A stretch of DNA of 64,000 nucleotides from Fulvimarina uroteuthidis (GTDB lineage: Bacteria; Pseudomonadota; Alphaproteobacteria; Rhizobiales; Rhizobiaceae), in assembly GCF_034321785.1 (NCBI RefSeq), contig NZ_JAXLPB010000001.1, forward strand, positions 620,001-684,000, in the 5' to 3' direction. Under the pieces are notes generated by a model. The model saw only the letters and a list, made by a program, of their open reading frames with translations, was not told the origin of the DNA and did not search any database. Numbering within the stretch: position 1 is the stretch's first letter; each line of letters opens with the position of its first letter. A program made the position numbers and the translations under genes. Positions 1 through 7,182 of the stretch are shown here, in pieces.

Positions 1-552
1 GCCCTGCTCTTCCGGCTGCACGCGGGTGCGGTCGTTGGCCGATGCGATATCGCCGAACAGCTGCAGATCGGCGGGGCGGACCTGGCTCAGCATGAAGTCC
101 TTGAAGGGGTCGGAGATCCGATAGAACGCCTCTTCCTCGTCGATCTCGTTGGCCAGAAGCGGCTGAAGCCCGTCCTGCCAGGCCCGGTCGAAGGTCGGCG
201 CCATGACGAAGAAGGTCATGAAGAGCGACAGCGAGATGATGATGAGGTTGGCCGGCGTCGTCTGCAGGCCGAGACCGGTCCGCATGATCGACAGGGCGAT
301 GACGATGCGCGTGAAGGCCGTCACCATGACGAGCAGGCCCGGCGCGATCGACAGCACCGTGACGATGCCGAAGAGCTGGATGATGCGGCCCGAAACCGTG
401 CCGTCGCCTTCGGGAATGAGATCGGCGAGCGCGGAGCCGTCCGAGATCTGGGCGTTGGCGCCCTTGGCGAGCCCGAACAGCGCGAGCGCGACGAGCGCCA
501 CGAGCGCGGCAAGGCGAACCGGCCCGGTCATGAGCGGACGAGGCGGGCGCAT
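1..552 (-). CDS. fliP: Flagellar type III export protein FliP, 5' part (runs off window)
   Basis: FliP is an inner-membrane core subunit of the flagellar type III export gate. The 184 codons visible are the N-terminal part; the gene continues beyond position 1. The protein begins with a hydrophobic signal sequence ending near residues 33-35 (GANAQ), which FliP is known to carry. A periplasmic stretch follows, then two hydrophobic segments containing the family-typical RIVIALSIMRTGLG and the FFVMAPTFD region. The ATG at 552 overlaps the fliL stop (TGATG), so the two are probably translationally coupled; a second ATG seven codons in (531) is possible. Family assignment is firm; the C-terminal membrane part cannot be checked. 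Confidence 0.93.
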   Translation of the reverse strand, partial: MRPPRPLMTGPVRLAALVALVALALFGLAKGANAQISDGSALADLIPEGDGTVSGRIIQLFGIVTVLSIAPGLLVMVTAFTRIVIALSIMRTGLGLQTTPANLIIISLSLFMTFFVMAPTFDRAWQDGLQPLLANEIDEEEAFYRISDPFKDFMLSQVRPADLQLFGDIASANDRTRVQPEEQG

Positions 553-1124
553 CATTCGACGACCATGGCCTGGATGAGATAGTCGACGACGTTTTCGGAG
601 CGCAGCCTGGCGCGCTCGCGGAGATCGTCGCGCAGATGCAGCAGGCCGCGCGTGCCTTCGACCTGCGCGATCTGCAGGGAGCGCGCGAAGGCCAGGGTAT
701 CGGCCTCGATCTCGGCGGCCAGGATCAGAGGATCGATCTCGTCGTCCTGTTTCAGGATGATCGAAGCCTCGATGCGGATCCAGGAGGTCGAGGGATTGTA
801 GAGATTGGTGAGAACGGGCTTCAACGCCACGACCTGAAGAGGCTTGACCTCCTCCTCGGCGATCTCCTTGATCGTCTCGGCATGGTCGCCGGAGGCCGCG
901 GCCTCGCCGTCCGCCTTCGCTTCCGCCTTCGCCTCGGGCACCGGTTCGGCGACGACCACTTCGGGTTGCTTGTCGCCCGATCCGCCGCCGAGCAGGAAGC
1001 CCATGGCCGCCCCGCCCCCTCCGCCGATCAGCGTGACGACGACGAACGCCAGGATCACCGGCATCATGCCGCCATCCTTCTTTTCCGTCCCGTCTTCGAT
1101 CTGCAAGTCGCTGGTCTCGGCCAT
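552..1124 (-). CDS. fliL: Flagellar basal body-associated protein FliL
   Basis: FliL (190 aa) is a single-pass inner-membrane protein that surrounds the stator and supports flagellar torque. A short acidic cytoplasmic N-terminus is followed by one glycine-rich membrane segment at about residues 21-46. A low-complexity Ala/Glu/Lys linker (about 50-90) leads to the periplasmic FliL domain, with the typical VLTNLYNPSTSWIRIEASI region. The gene lies between fliQ (154 bp upstream) and fliP (overlapping stop and start). The 154-bp leader is A/T richer than its surroundings and could hold a promoter, but no clear hexamers were found. Confidence 0.93.
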   Translation of the reverse strand: MAETSDLQIEDGTEKKDGGMMPVILAFVVVTLIGGGGGAAMGFLLGGGSGDKQPEVVVAEPVPEAKAEAKADGEAAASGDHAETIKEIAEEEVKPLQVVALKPVLTNLYNPSTSWIRIEASIILKQDDEIDPLILAAEIEADTLAFARSLQIAQVEGTRGLLHLRDDLRERARLRSENVVDYLIQAMVVE

Positions 1125-1278
1125 CGTTCGAGCGCCCTTCCGAAATCATGTTCCGAAACGCCCCGCACCCGCCGCCGCGGCGGGGTTCGGAGGAATCGTT
1201 AAGAAACTTTTAAGAGAAGAGACTGATCTCAGACTGACCGCGGACCGTGGCGAAAACGGTCTGTCCTGTTTTCGAAGA

Positions 1279-1551
1279 TCAGCTATCGAACCCGGTTTCG
1301 ATCCGGGAATAGGCCTCCTGGGTGAAGGCGTAGACCTGCGCTCCGGTAAAGGAGGCGGTGACCGCGATCACGACGAAGATCGCGAGGATCTTCGGAACGA
1401 AGGTGAGCGTCATTTCCTGGATCTGGGTCAGGGCCTGGAACAGGGCAATGATGACGCCGACGATCATCGCGACGCCCACTGCGGGCGCGGACGCGACGAC
1501 GATGGTCCAGATTGCCGACTGGACGATGTCGATCGCTTCTGCCTGGTTCAT
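1279..1551 (-). CDS. fliQ: Flagellar export gate protein FliQ
   Basis: FliQ (90 aa from this start) is a two-helix membrane subunit of the flagellar export gate. Two hydrophobic segments (about residues 12-40 and 52-75) flank the diagnostic LFQALTQIQEMTLTFVPKI stretch. An upstream in-frame ATG at 1566 would add five residues. The start at 1551 is preferred because it gives the family-typical MNQAEA opening and has GAAGG about 9 nt upstream. In most rhizobia flhA and fliR follow fliQ; here fliL and fliP follow. Confidence 0.93.
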   Translation of the reverse strand: MNQAEAIDIVQSAIWTIVVASAPAVGVAMIVGVIIALFQALTQIQEMTLTFVPKILAIFVVIAVTASFTGAQVYAFTQEAYSRIETGFDS

Positions 1552-1634
1552 GGGGTGAGCCTTCATAGCATGCGAGCGAATGCGTTCGCTCTGGGTTTGG
1601 CGCCCGCTTCATGCGGGATCGCGCATGGCCGGAA

Positions 1635-1652
1635 CCGGGGCTTCGACCCCGG
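1635..1652 (-). other. Short GC hairpin between flgD and fliQ
   Basis: A perfect 6-bp inverted repeat (CCGGGG, 6-nt loop, CCCCGG) lies just downstream of the flgD stop and upstream of fliQ on the minus strand. No T-tract follows, so it is not a convincing intrinsic terminator. It could be an RNA processing or stabilising stem, or chance. Confidence 0.3.
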
Positions 1653-1667
1653 AACCCGAGCGCCGGA

Positions 1668-2078
1668 TCAGGCGACGGAGACGCCGTCGCCGAGAACGAT
1701 GGTCTTGCCGCCTTCGAGGGTGGCCTGAATGCCGCCATTGACCGCACGAATGCTGGTCACGGTGCCCTGCGTTTCCCCGTCGAGCGAGGTCAGCGTCCGA
1801 CCGATCAGCGCATCGGCCTGGGTCAGCGCCGAAACCGTCATCATGCTGTCCAGCCGGGTGTTCGTCTGGATCGATTGCTCGACATTGGCGAACGTGGCGA
1901 GCTGGGCGACATATTCCGTCGAATTCGAAGGATTCATCGGATCCTGATTCTTCATCTGCGCCACGAGCAGTTTCAGAAAGGAATCATAGTTCATGTCGTT
2001 CTTGCTCGCCTTGGCGGCGGCGGTCGGTGCCGCCGTCGTCTGGGACGCGGCGGCGGCGTCCACTCCTGCAATGCTCAT
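1668..2078 (-). CDS. flgD: Flagellar hook capping protein FlgD (short form)
   Basis: FlgD caps the growing hook and is needed for hook assembly. This 136-residue protein contains the conserved N-terminal module (residues about 28-75, with SFLKLLVAQMKNQDP and EYVAQLATFANVEQ). It ends after a short beta-rich tail and so lacks the Ig-like C-terminal part of the roughly 230-residue enterobacterial form; short FlgD proteins are usual in rhizobia. The start at 2078 is set by AGGAGG a few bases upstream and an ATGA overlap with the flbT stop. A longer in-frame extension upstream is only flbT read in another frame. Confidence 0.92.
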   Translation of the reverse strand: MSIAGVDAAAASQTTAAPTAAAKASKNDMNYDSFLKLLVAQMKNQDPMNPSNSTEYVAQLATFANVEQSIQTNTRLDSMMTVSALTQADALIGRTLTSLDGETQGTVTSIRAVNGGIQATLEGGKTIVLGDGVSVA

Positions 2079-2560
2079 GACATGCCTCCTGCTGCAAGGC
2101 GCAGTTCGGCTTCGGCCGCCCGCGTGATCTGCGTTTCCCGCCTGGTGTGCGGCCTGACGATGCCCCGCCCGGGAATTCCCAGGATCTTGTCTTCGAGGGG
2201 AATGAGCGTGCGCAGGCATTTCAGCGCCTCGAACGCACGTCCGCGTTCGACCAGTTCCTCGATTTCCTGAAGGCCCGCGATGATGTCGCCGTTGGAATAG
2301 GTCCGAAGCATCACGAGCAGGGAATCCGCGAACAGGTCCTTCGGACCATCGAGGTTGGACGGGTCCATCAACATCATCTGGACCACGAAATAGAGCTGGC
2401 GCAGCGGCGTGGTCGCGTCCTCGGCCTGCATGACGTGGCTTTCGAGGAGAAAGGTCACGTCGTTCAGGAATTCTAGCGTCGTCTTGCGGTCCACCTTGAG
2501 GACCGCGCCGTTGACGAAGATCCGCTCGCCCGCCCGCAGGGAAATGCGAAGGGTCGACAT
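2075..2560 (-). CDS. flbT: Flagellin post-transcriptional regulator FlbT
   Basis: FlbT (161 aa) is an alphaproteobacterial regulator that binds flagellin mRNA and couples flagellin synthesis to hook completion. Family-typical features are RISLRAGERIFVNGAVLKVD at the N-terminus, FLLESHVM, a YFVVQMMLMDP stretch and ALKCLRTLIPLE. Its ATG overlaps the flaF stop (TGATG) and its stop overlaps the flgD start (ATGA), giving a tightly coupled flaF-flbT-flgD block. FlbT and FlaF act as an opposing pair in Caulobacter and Brucella. Confidence 0.95.
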   Translation of the reverse strand: MSTLRISLRAGERIFVNGAVLKVDRKTTLEFLNDVTFLLESHVMQAEDATTPLRQLYFVVQMMLMDPSNLDGPKDLFADSLLVMLRTYSNGDIIAGLQEIEELVERGRAFEALKCLRTLIPLEDKILGIPGRGIVRPHTRRETQITRAAEAELRLAAGGMS

Positions 2561-2907
2561 CAGTTCAGACCGTCGCGGATCATGCGGGTCACCTCGATGA
2601 TGCCGCGGAAGTTCTCGGACTTGCCGGCCCGGATCAATTCGGCTTCGCTCATGATCCACAGGCCGATCGAAATCAGCTCGCCGCGCAGCTCGTCGGGAAG
2701 CCCGTTGTCGGCGCTGCCGAGATCTTCCACCAGGATCGCCCAGAGGCTGCGTGTGATGTAGACCGCCTCGATGGCGTCGCGGCTGCGCGGGCCGTTCTTC
2801 TCGGCGCGCTCCAGAAGCGCGAGGGAATGGTCGAAGGCCTGGCGTTCCCGATCGCGCGCGTCGGCGGCCGTATCCTGAGCCACTTCCGCGTATGAGAATT
2901 GATACAT
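2560..2907 (-). CDS. flaF: Flagellar biosynthesis regulator FlaF
   Basis: FlaF (115 aa) promotes flagellin production and secretion and works against FlbT in alphaproteobacteria. The sequence opens MYQFSYAEV and keeps the family core: RERQAFDHSLALLE, then a helical segment with SLWAILVEDL and LRGELISIGLWIM. It is predicted cytoplasmic and all helical. It sits between flgL (138 bp upstream) and flbT (1-base overlap), the standard rhizobial order. Confidence 0.94.
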   Translation of the reverse strand: MYQFSYAEVAQDTAADARDRERQAFDHSLALLERAEKNGPRSRDAIEAVYITRSLWAILVEDLGSADNGLPDELRGELISIGLWIMSEAELIRAGKSENFRGIIEVTRMIRDGLN

Positions 2908-3045
2908 CGAAACCTCTTGGTATGCGCATCCGCGCCGGTTCCCGGTTGGCGGACATTTCAGGTTACAAACGCCCGTGGAACCACCGCGTCGGGCGTTCTG
3001 GGCGAAGGGTGGGGGACGTCACCCGTGAACGAAGAAAGCCTTCGG

Positions 3046-4104
3046 TCAGAGATAGTTGAGGAGGCTGAGCCGGGAGATTCGCGCGGTGAGCGCGTAAGAG
3101 GTTTCCAGCGTGTTCATCAGATTGGTCACACGGGTCGAGGCCTCGTAGACATCGACGGATTCTTCCTCGCCGATCGCCAGTTTCAGAACCATCTTCTGGC
3201 TTTTCAGGCCTTCATTGGTCCGGGCGATGCGCTCTTCCCCGATGCCGATCTCGCTCCGCAGTTCCCTGATGTTCGACAGGCCACCCGACAGAGTGTCGAT
3301 CGCACGGCTTGTGAGAACCTGACGTGCCTCGCTGCCCAGCAGATCGATGTCGAAGCTCGCCGTCATGACGTAGGCCTTCATCACATCGCGGAAGGCCTTG
3401 TCGTTCGCGGAGGCCGAACTGGTGATCGTCTCGTTCTCGCCGATGCGCGCCTGCGTCTGCTGATCGGACGCGTCGGACCAGTTCGCCGTCCAGTTGGCGT
3501 CGGTGAAAAACTTTTCGAACGGGCCCGAAGGATCGTCCTTGAGGAAAGCCTCCATGTCCGCGCCGGTGACGATCGAAGGGTCGTCTGGCGGCGTCAGCGT
3601 TCCCAGAAAGTCTTGCCACGCGGTCTTTACCGCAGCCAGTTCGGGCGGAGCATTGGATGCGTCGACCTTCATCGGCGGCGTATTGGTCTTGGCGCCGGAG
3701 AAGAGGTAACGGGATCCGAACGAACTGTTGAGCGCGCCCACGAGCTGACCGATATTGTTGTTGGCAGCATTCTTGTTGGCCTTCGCACTGGCGTCGCGAT
3801 CACCACCGGAAATCAGCGAGTTCAACAGCCCCTCGCCCGCCTGTGACGTGGTTTCGAGCGCCGACTGCATCGTCGCGAACCGCTGGGCGAGCTGGGTGTT
3901 CGCGCTGGTGAGCTTTTCGTTGCCTGCCATCTCGCTGCGCATGGAGATCGTGCGCCCGACGCTCACTCCCAGGCTGAGGCCGACATCGGCGAAGCGGCCG
4001 GTCACGACCTCCTTCTGGGCGATCACGAGATCCTGCTGGACCCGCGAGACGGAGGATCGCGGCGCGCTGGAAAGAGAGAGGCTCGATACGAGAAAGTTCG
4101 TCAT
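3046..4104 (-). CDS. flgL: Hook-filament junction protein FlgL (HAP3)
   Basis: FlgL (352 aa) joins the hook to the flagellin filament. It has flagellin-like N- and C-terminal coiled-coil regions: about residues 1-75 (VSRVQQDLVIAQKEVVTGR, then RSEMAGNEKL) and the last 90 residues ending ETSYALTARISRLSLLNYL. A variable middle includes GQLVGALNSSFGSRYLFSG. It lies 19 bp downstream of flgK and is probably co-transcribed with it. The length and the leucine-rich C-terminal helix suggest it is intact. Confidence 0.94.
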   Translation of the reverse strand: MTNFLVSSLSLSSAPRSSVSRVQQDLVIAQKEVVTGRFADVGLSLGVSVGRTISMRSEMAGNEKLTSANTQLAQRFATMQSALETTSQAGEGLLNSLISGGDRDASAKANKNAANNNIGQLVGALNSSFGSRYLFSGAKTNTPPMKVDASNAPPELAAVKTAWQDFLGTLTPPDDPSIVTGADMEAFLKDDPSGPFEKFFTDANWTANWSDASDQQTQARIGENETITSSASANDKAFRDVMKAYVMTASFDIDLLGSEARQVLTSRAIDTLSGGLSNIRELRSEIGIGEERIARTNEGLKSQKMVLKLAIGEEESVDVYEASTRVTNLMNTLETSYALTARISRLSLLNYL

Positions 4105-4123
4105 GTCACAAAAGTCCTAGCGG

Positions 4124-5536
4124 TCAGCGAATGGCGAGGAGGCGGTCGAGAAGGTCGCCGACGGTCTGGATGAGCTTGCTTGCGGCCTGATAGGATCGCT
4201 CGAGTTCCATGAGACGGCTCATTTCCTCGTCGAGATTGACGCCGGTTTCGTTCGACAGGGTCTCGCGGGCTCGTGAAACCATGATGGATTGATAGGACGC
4301 ACCATCGCGGGCTTCCGCGCGCTTGCCCTCGAACCAGGACATGGATCCGGCGGCCAGATCGCTGAGCGTCCCGCTCTCGCCGTTCGCGAGCGTATGGACG
4401 TCGGAAAACCGGTCGATAAGTTCGTTGAGCCGCGTCGCATAGCCGGCTTCGCCGGCTCCGGGCAAAGCCGTCGATCCGGGATTGATGTTTCCGTCGCGAA
4501 GCTTGGTCGGATCGCCGCCCACGCGGTAGTCGACACTTGCGGCAACCGAGACGAACCCGTTCGCACTCAGTTCAAAGAGCGATGCAGCACCATCTTCCGC
4601 GAAGGTCTTGCCCGCGAGCGTGCTGGAGATCTGGTTGAACTGACGCTGCATCTCGACGCCGACTTCGTCGCGGATCCGGATGGCGGCGACCAGCGATCCG
4701 TCACGCACCGCCATGGAACTTCCCGTCCCGATGCTCACGCCGTCGATCTTCAATTCGGGTGCGGCGGGCAGAGGCGTCGCGGGATCCAGCGGAATGGCGG
4801 GATTGAAATTCGACGGATTGGCGAATTCGACGCTTCTGGCCCGCGTCTCGAACATCACGATGCCGGAATCGGTGGACAGGACGAGATCGTTGTTGGCGCG
4901 ATAACGCGTCGAAACACCCACGAGGCTTGAGATTTCGGAGACCAGGCGATCGCGCTGGTCGATCTCGTCGGTAACGTCTTTCCCGGATACGGTGCCGCCG
5001 ACGACCTTGTTGTTGACCGTCTCGAGATCGCCGAGAAGCGTGTTGAGCCGGTCGGCGCCTTGCGCAAGTTCCGTGTTCGCGTCCGTGCGCATCGTCTGCA
5101 CGGCCTTGGTCGCATTGTTGAGGCTCGACGCCATATCGTGTGCGGCGTCGATCGCCGCGCGTTGCAGCTTCGTGTTTTCGGGCGAGGCCGCAAGGTCCGT
5201 GAGGGTTCCCTTGAGTGCGGCGATCTTCGCCGACGGCGATGTCGGCGCGTCCACGTCGCCGATCACGTCGCGAACCCGGTCGAGGGCTTTCGCCATCGTC
5301 TCGTTGGTCGCATGACTGGCCTGGGCCTTGACCATAGTGCGGTAGAGCGCCGGGTCACTGCTTTGCGCGATCGACAGGATCTTGACCGCGCCGGGCTTCT
5401 CGGAAATCTGGTTGGCATATTTCCGCGTTGCCGTCGGATCGTCCGCATTGGCGACGTTTCGGGCAATCAGCGCCGACTGCTGGCTGGTCACCGAGAGGGA
5501 GGAGCGCGCATTGTTGAAGACGGAGAGAAGCGACAT
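4124..5536 (-). CDS. flgK: Flagellar hook-associated protein FlgK (HAP1)
   Basis: FlgK (470 aa) is the first hook-filament junction protein. The N-terminus (MSLLSVFNNARSSLSVTSQQ, ARNVANADDP) is the rod/hook/HAP export and polymerisation signature. The C-terminus (NLDEEMSRLMELERSYQAA) is the matching helical partner. The centre contains the HAP1 core with YRANNDLVLSTDSG. The ribosome-binding site is weak. Upstream lies a 392-bp non-coding region and then ftcR; the hook gene flgE, which usually sits directly upstream in rhizobia and Brucella, is not here. Confidence 0.94.
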   Translation of the reverse strand: MSLLSVFNNARSSLSVTSQQSALIARNVANADDPTATRKYANQISEKPGAVKILSIAQSSDPALYRTMVKAQASHATNETMAKALDRVRDVIGDVDAPTSPSAKIAALKGTLTDLAASPENTKLQRAAIDAAHDMASSLNNATKAVQTMRTDANTELAQGADRLNTLLGDLETVNNKVVGGTVSGKDVTDEIDQRDRLVSEISSLVGVSTRYRANNDLVLSTDSGIVMFETRARSVEFANPSNFNPAIPLDPATPLPAAPELKIDGVSIGTGSSMAVRDGSLVAAIRIRDEVGVEMQRQFNQISSTLAGKTFAEDGAASLFELSANGFVSVAASVDYRVGGDPTKLRDGNINPGSTALPGAGEAGYATRLNELIDRFSDVHTLANGESGTLSDLAAGSMSWFEGKRAEARDGASYQSIMVSRARETLSNETGVNLDEEMSRLMELERSYQAASKLIQTVGDLLDRLLAIR

Positions 5537-5848
5537 GGAAGCGGGTCTTCTATTCTGAGAACGGGGTTTCGGCAGAGCCGTGGCGAACGGGCCCGCTACC
5601 GCAGCGATCGTCGGTGCTGGCCGGCGTCATCGTCCAGCGATGGCGCACGCGTTGAACTGCGAGAACGCAGGACGATCCGCGTCGCACGCCACCCTTACGG
5701 ACATCCCTGTTCGCCGATCTCATCGCCTGTCTCCCGGCTCCTTTTTGGATGTCCCGATTGGTAGAGGGTGAAGCTTGTGCTGGCCTGAGAGCGGGTCTTT
5801 CGCCAGGACGATTGGTATGGGCTCGCGATCGCTCAGGACCGCGAACGC
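5537..5848. other. Non-coding region between ftcR terminator and flgK
   Basis: About 310 bp with no convincing gene. It presumably carries the flgK promoter on the minus strand, but no clear -10/-35 or sigma-54 element could be picked out. No remnant of flgE is recognisable in any frame. Confidence 0.5.
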
Positions 5849-5880
5849 AAAAAACCGCCGTGGCTTGACGACCACGACGG
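5849..5880 (-). terminator. Rho-independent terminator of ftcR
   Basis: On the minus strand a 9-bp stem (CCGTCGTGG with CCACGGCGG, one G-T pair, 8-nt loop) is followed directly by TTTTTT. It lies 49 bp beyond the ftcR stop and would end the ftcR transcript before flgK. Confidence 0.85.
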
Positions 5881-5928
5881 CTCTCGGGAGGACTTGAAGG
5901 CGGCTTGCGGGGGGCTTTGCGGCCGGGT

Positions 5929-6415
5929 CTATTCGACGCCGATGCCGTAGCCGAGATAGCGCTTCGACGAGACCGGGTCGTAGCCCAGGCGCATCTTCAG
6001 CTTCTTGCGCAGTTTCGANNNNNNNNNNNNNNNNNNNNNNNNNNNNNNNNNNNNNNNNNNNNNNNNNNNNNNNNNNNNNNNNNNNNNNNNNNNNNNNNNN
6101 NNNNNNNNNNNNNNNNNNGACGACGTCGTCGATGCCCGCCGCGAAGAGATCCAGCGTGCTGTCGAGGTTGCGGCTTTCCGAAAGCGCGATCATCGGCGCC
6201 TTGGAGCGGCTGCGGATCGTGCGGGTCGACAAGGCGCGATCATCGAAGTCGCCCAGGAGAAAGCCTTCCACGGCGGACAGGTCGGCTTCCGGCGCGGTTT
6301 CGATCCAGCCCTGAAACTCCTCGGCGGAAAATCCAGCTGCGGACACGCCTTCGCGTGCAAACAGAGACTGGTAGCCGTCTGTGACGAGTTCGCGGTTGTC
6401 TACGATCACGATCAT
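5929..6415 (-). CDS. ftcR: Flagellar transcriptional regulator FtcR/Rem, interrupted by assembly gap
   Basis: FtcR (Rem in Sinorhizobium) is an orphan response-regulator-like activator of flagellar genes. The first 99 residues (MIVIVDNRELVTDGYQSLF to AGIDDVV) form the receiver-like domain. After the N run the last 29 codons (SKLRKKLKMRLGYDP, then SKRYLGYGI) match the end of the OmpR-type winged-helix DNA-binding domain. Treating the 100 N as real length puts the two parts in different frames. From a family length of about 225 residues, roughly 95-100 residues are hidden, so the true gap is probably about 290 bp. The gene is probably intact in the organism. Confidence 0.88.
6019..6118. other. 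Assembly gap (100 N)
   Basis: Exactly 100 undetermined bases, the usual placeholder for a gap of unknown size. It falls inside ftcR and hides the end of the receiver domain and most of the DNA-binding domain. Confidence 0.99.
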
Positions 6416-6551
6416 GGTCTCAAAATCCCCTCGGCCCCCGCCGCTTTAACTTGTGATTAATCATTAACCCCACGGCGAATCGGCCGGTATCCTGAAATTT
6501 AGTGGTCCGGCGCCGATCCGCGTGCGATTTCAAGCAAGCCGTTGAAGACGC

Positions 6552-6557
6552 ATTATA
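6552..6557 (-). promoter_or_regulatory. Possible -10 element upstream of ftcR
   Basis: On the minus strand TATAAT occurs in an unusually A/T-rich patch (about 6550-6582), roughly 140 bp before the ftcR start. No good -35 hexamer lies at the right distance, so this is only a candidate. Confidence 0.3.
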
Positions 6558-6671
6558 AATTTTCTTAACATTTTTTATGATCCGGCAGCGTCCGGTTCGA
6601 TCGAGGGCGCTGCGGACGAATGTCGCGCGCCCTTCTCCCAAGCCGAACCCGTTTGCCCTGCCCCCCGGGGG

Positions 6672-7115
6672 TCAATCGAACTCGGGCTTGAGGACGGCAA
6701 GCACGTCCTTGGGCATGCGCATCGGCTTTCCGGCCGGCGAAATGACGGCGATCTTGACGTTCGCCTCGATGAGCGTCTCGCCGCTGCGTGAGATCGTCTG
6801 GTCCAGAAGAACCCGCGCACCGCCGATCTGTCGCGTGCGGGTTTCGACGAGAAGCACGTCATCGACGCGGGCCGGGCGCAGGAACTCGATCTCCATCCTG
6901 CGCACGGCAAACGACATTGGCTCGCCGAACGCGCCGTCCAGCAGTTCGCGATGGCCGATGCCCTTCAGCCGCAGGAAATCAGAGCGTCCGCGCTCCAGGA
7001 AGTGGAGATAGCGGGCATGATAGACGACGCCGGAAAAATCCGTGTCCTCGAAATAGACGCGGACATCGAGTTCGTGGCCGCTGTCGGTCAGACGGCCTGC
7101 AAGTTCAGAGTTCAT
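6672..7115 (-). CDS. YbgC-type acyl-CoA thioesterase
   Basis: A 147-residue hotdog-fold thioesterase of the YbgC/4-hydroxybenzoyl-CoA thioesterase family, which hydrolyses short acyl-CoA or acyl-ACP thioesters in the cytoplasm. The catalytic motif is visible near the N-terminus: YFEDTDFSGVVYHARYLHF, with the active-site Asp in DTD. The GTG at 7130 would add five residues; the ATG at 7115 is preferred. In many proteobacteria ybgC precedes tolQRAB; here it stands 67 bp downstream of a radical SAM gene, so a role with Tol-Pal cannot be inferred from context. Confidence 0.82.
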   Translation of the reverse strand: MNSELAGRLTDSGHELDVRVYFEDTDFSGVVYHARYLHFLERGRSDFLRLKGIGHRELLDGAFGEPMSFAVRRMEIEFLRPARVDDVLLVETRTRQIGGARVLLDQTISRSGETLIEANVKIAVISPAGKPMRMPKDVLAVLKPEFD

Positions 7116-7182
7116 GGCTGCTTGTTCCACGCCGGCCGATCGATCGCAAGCAGGCCTATGCCCGCGCTTTCGTCCGAGCGTT

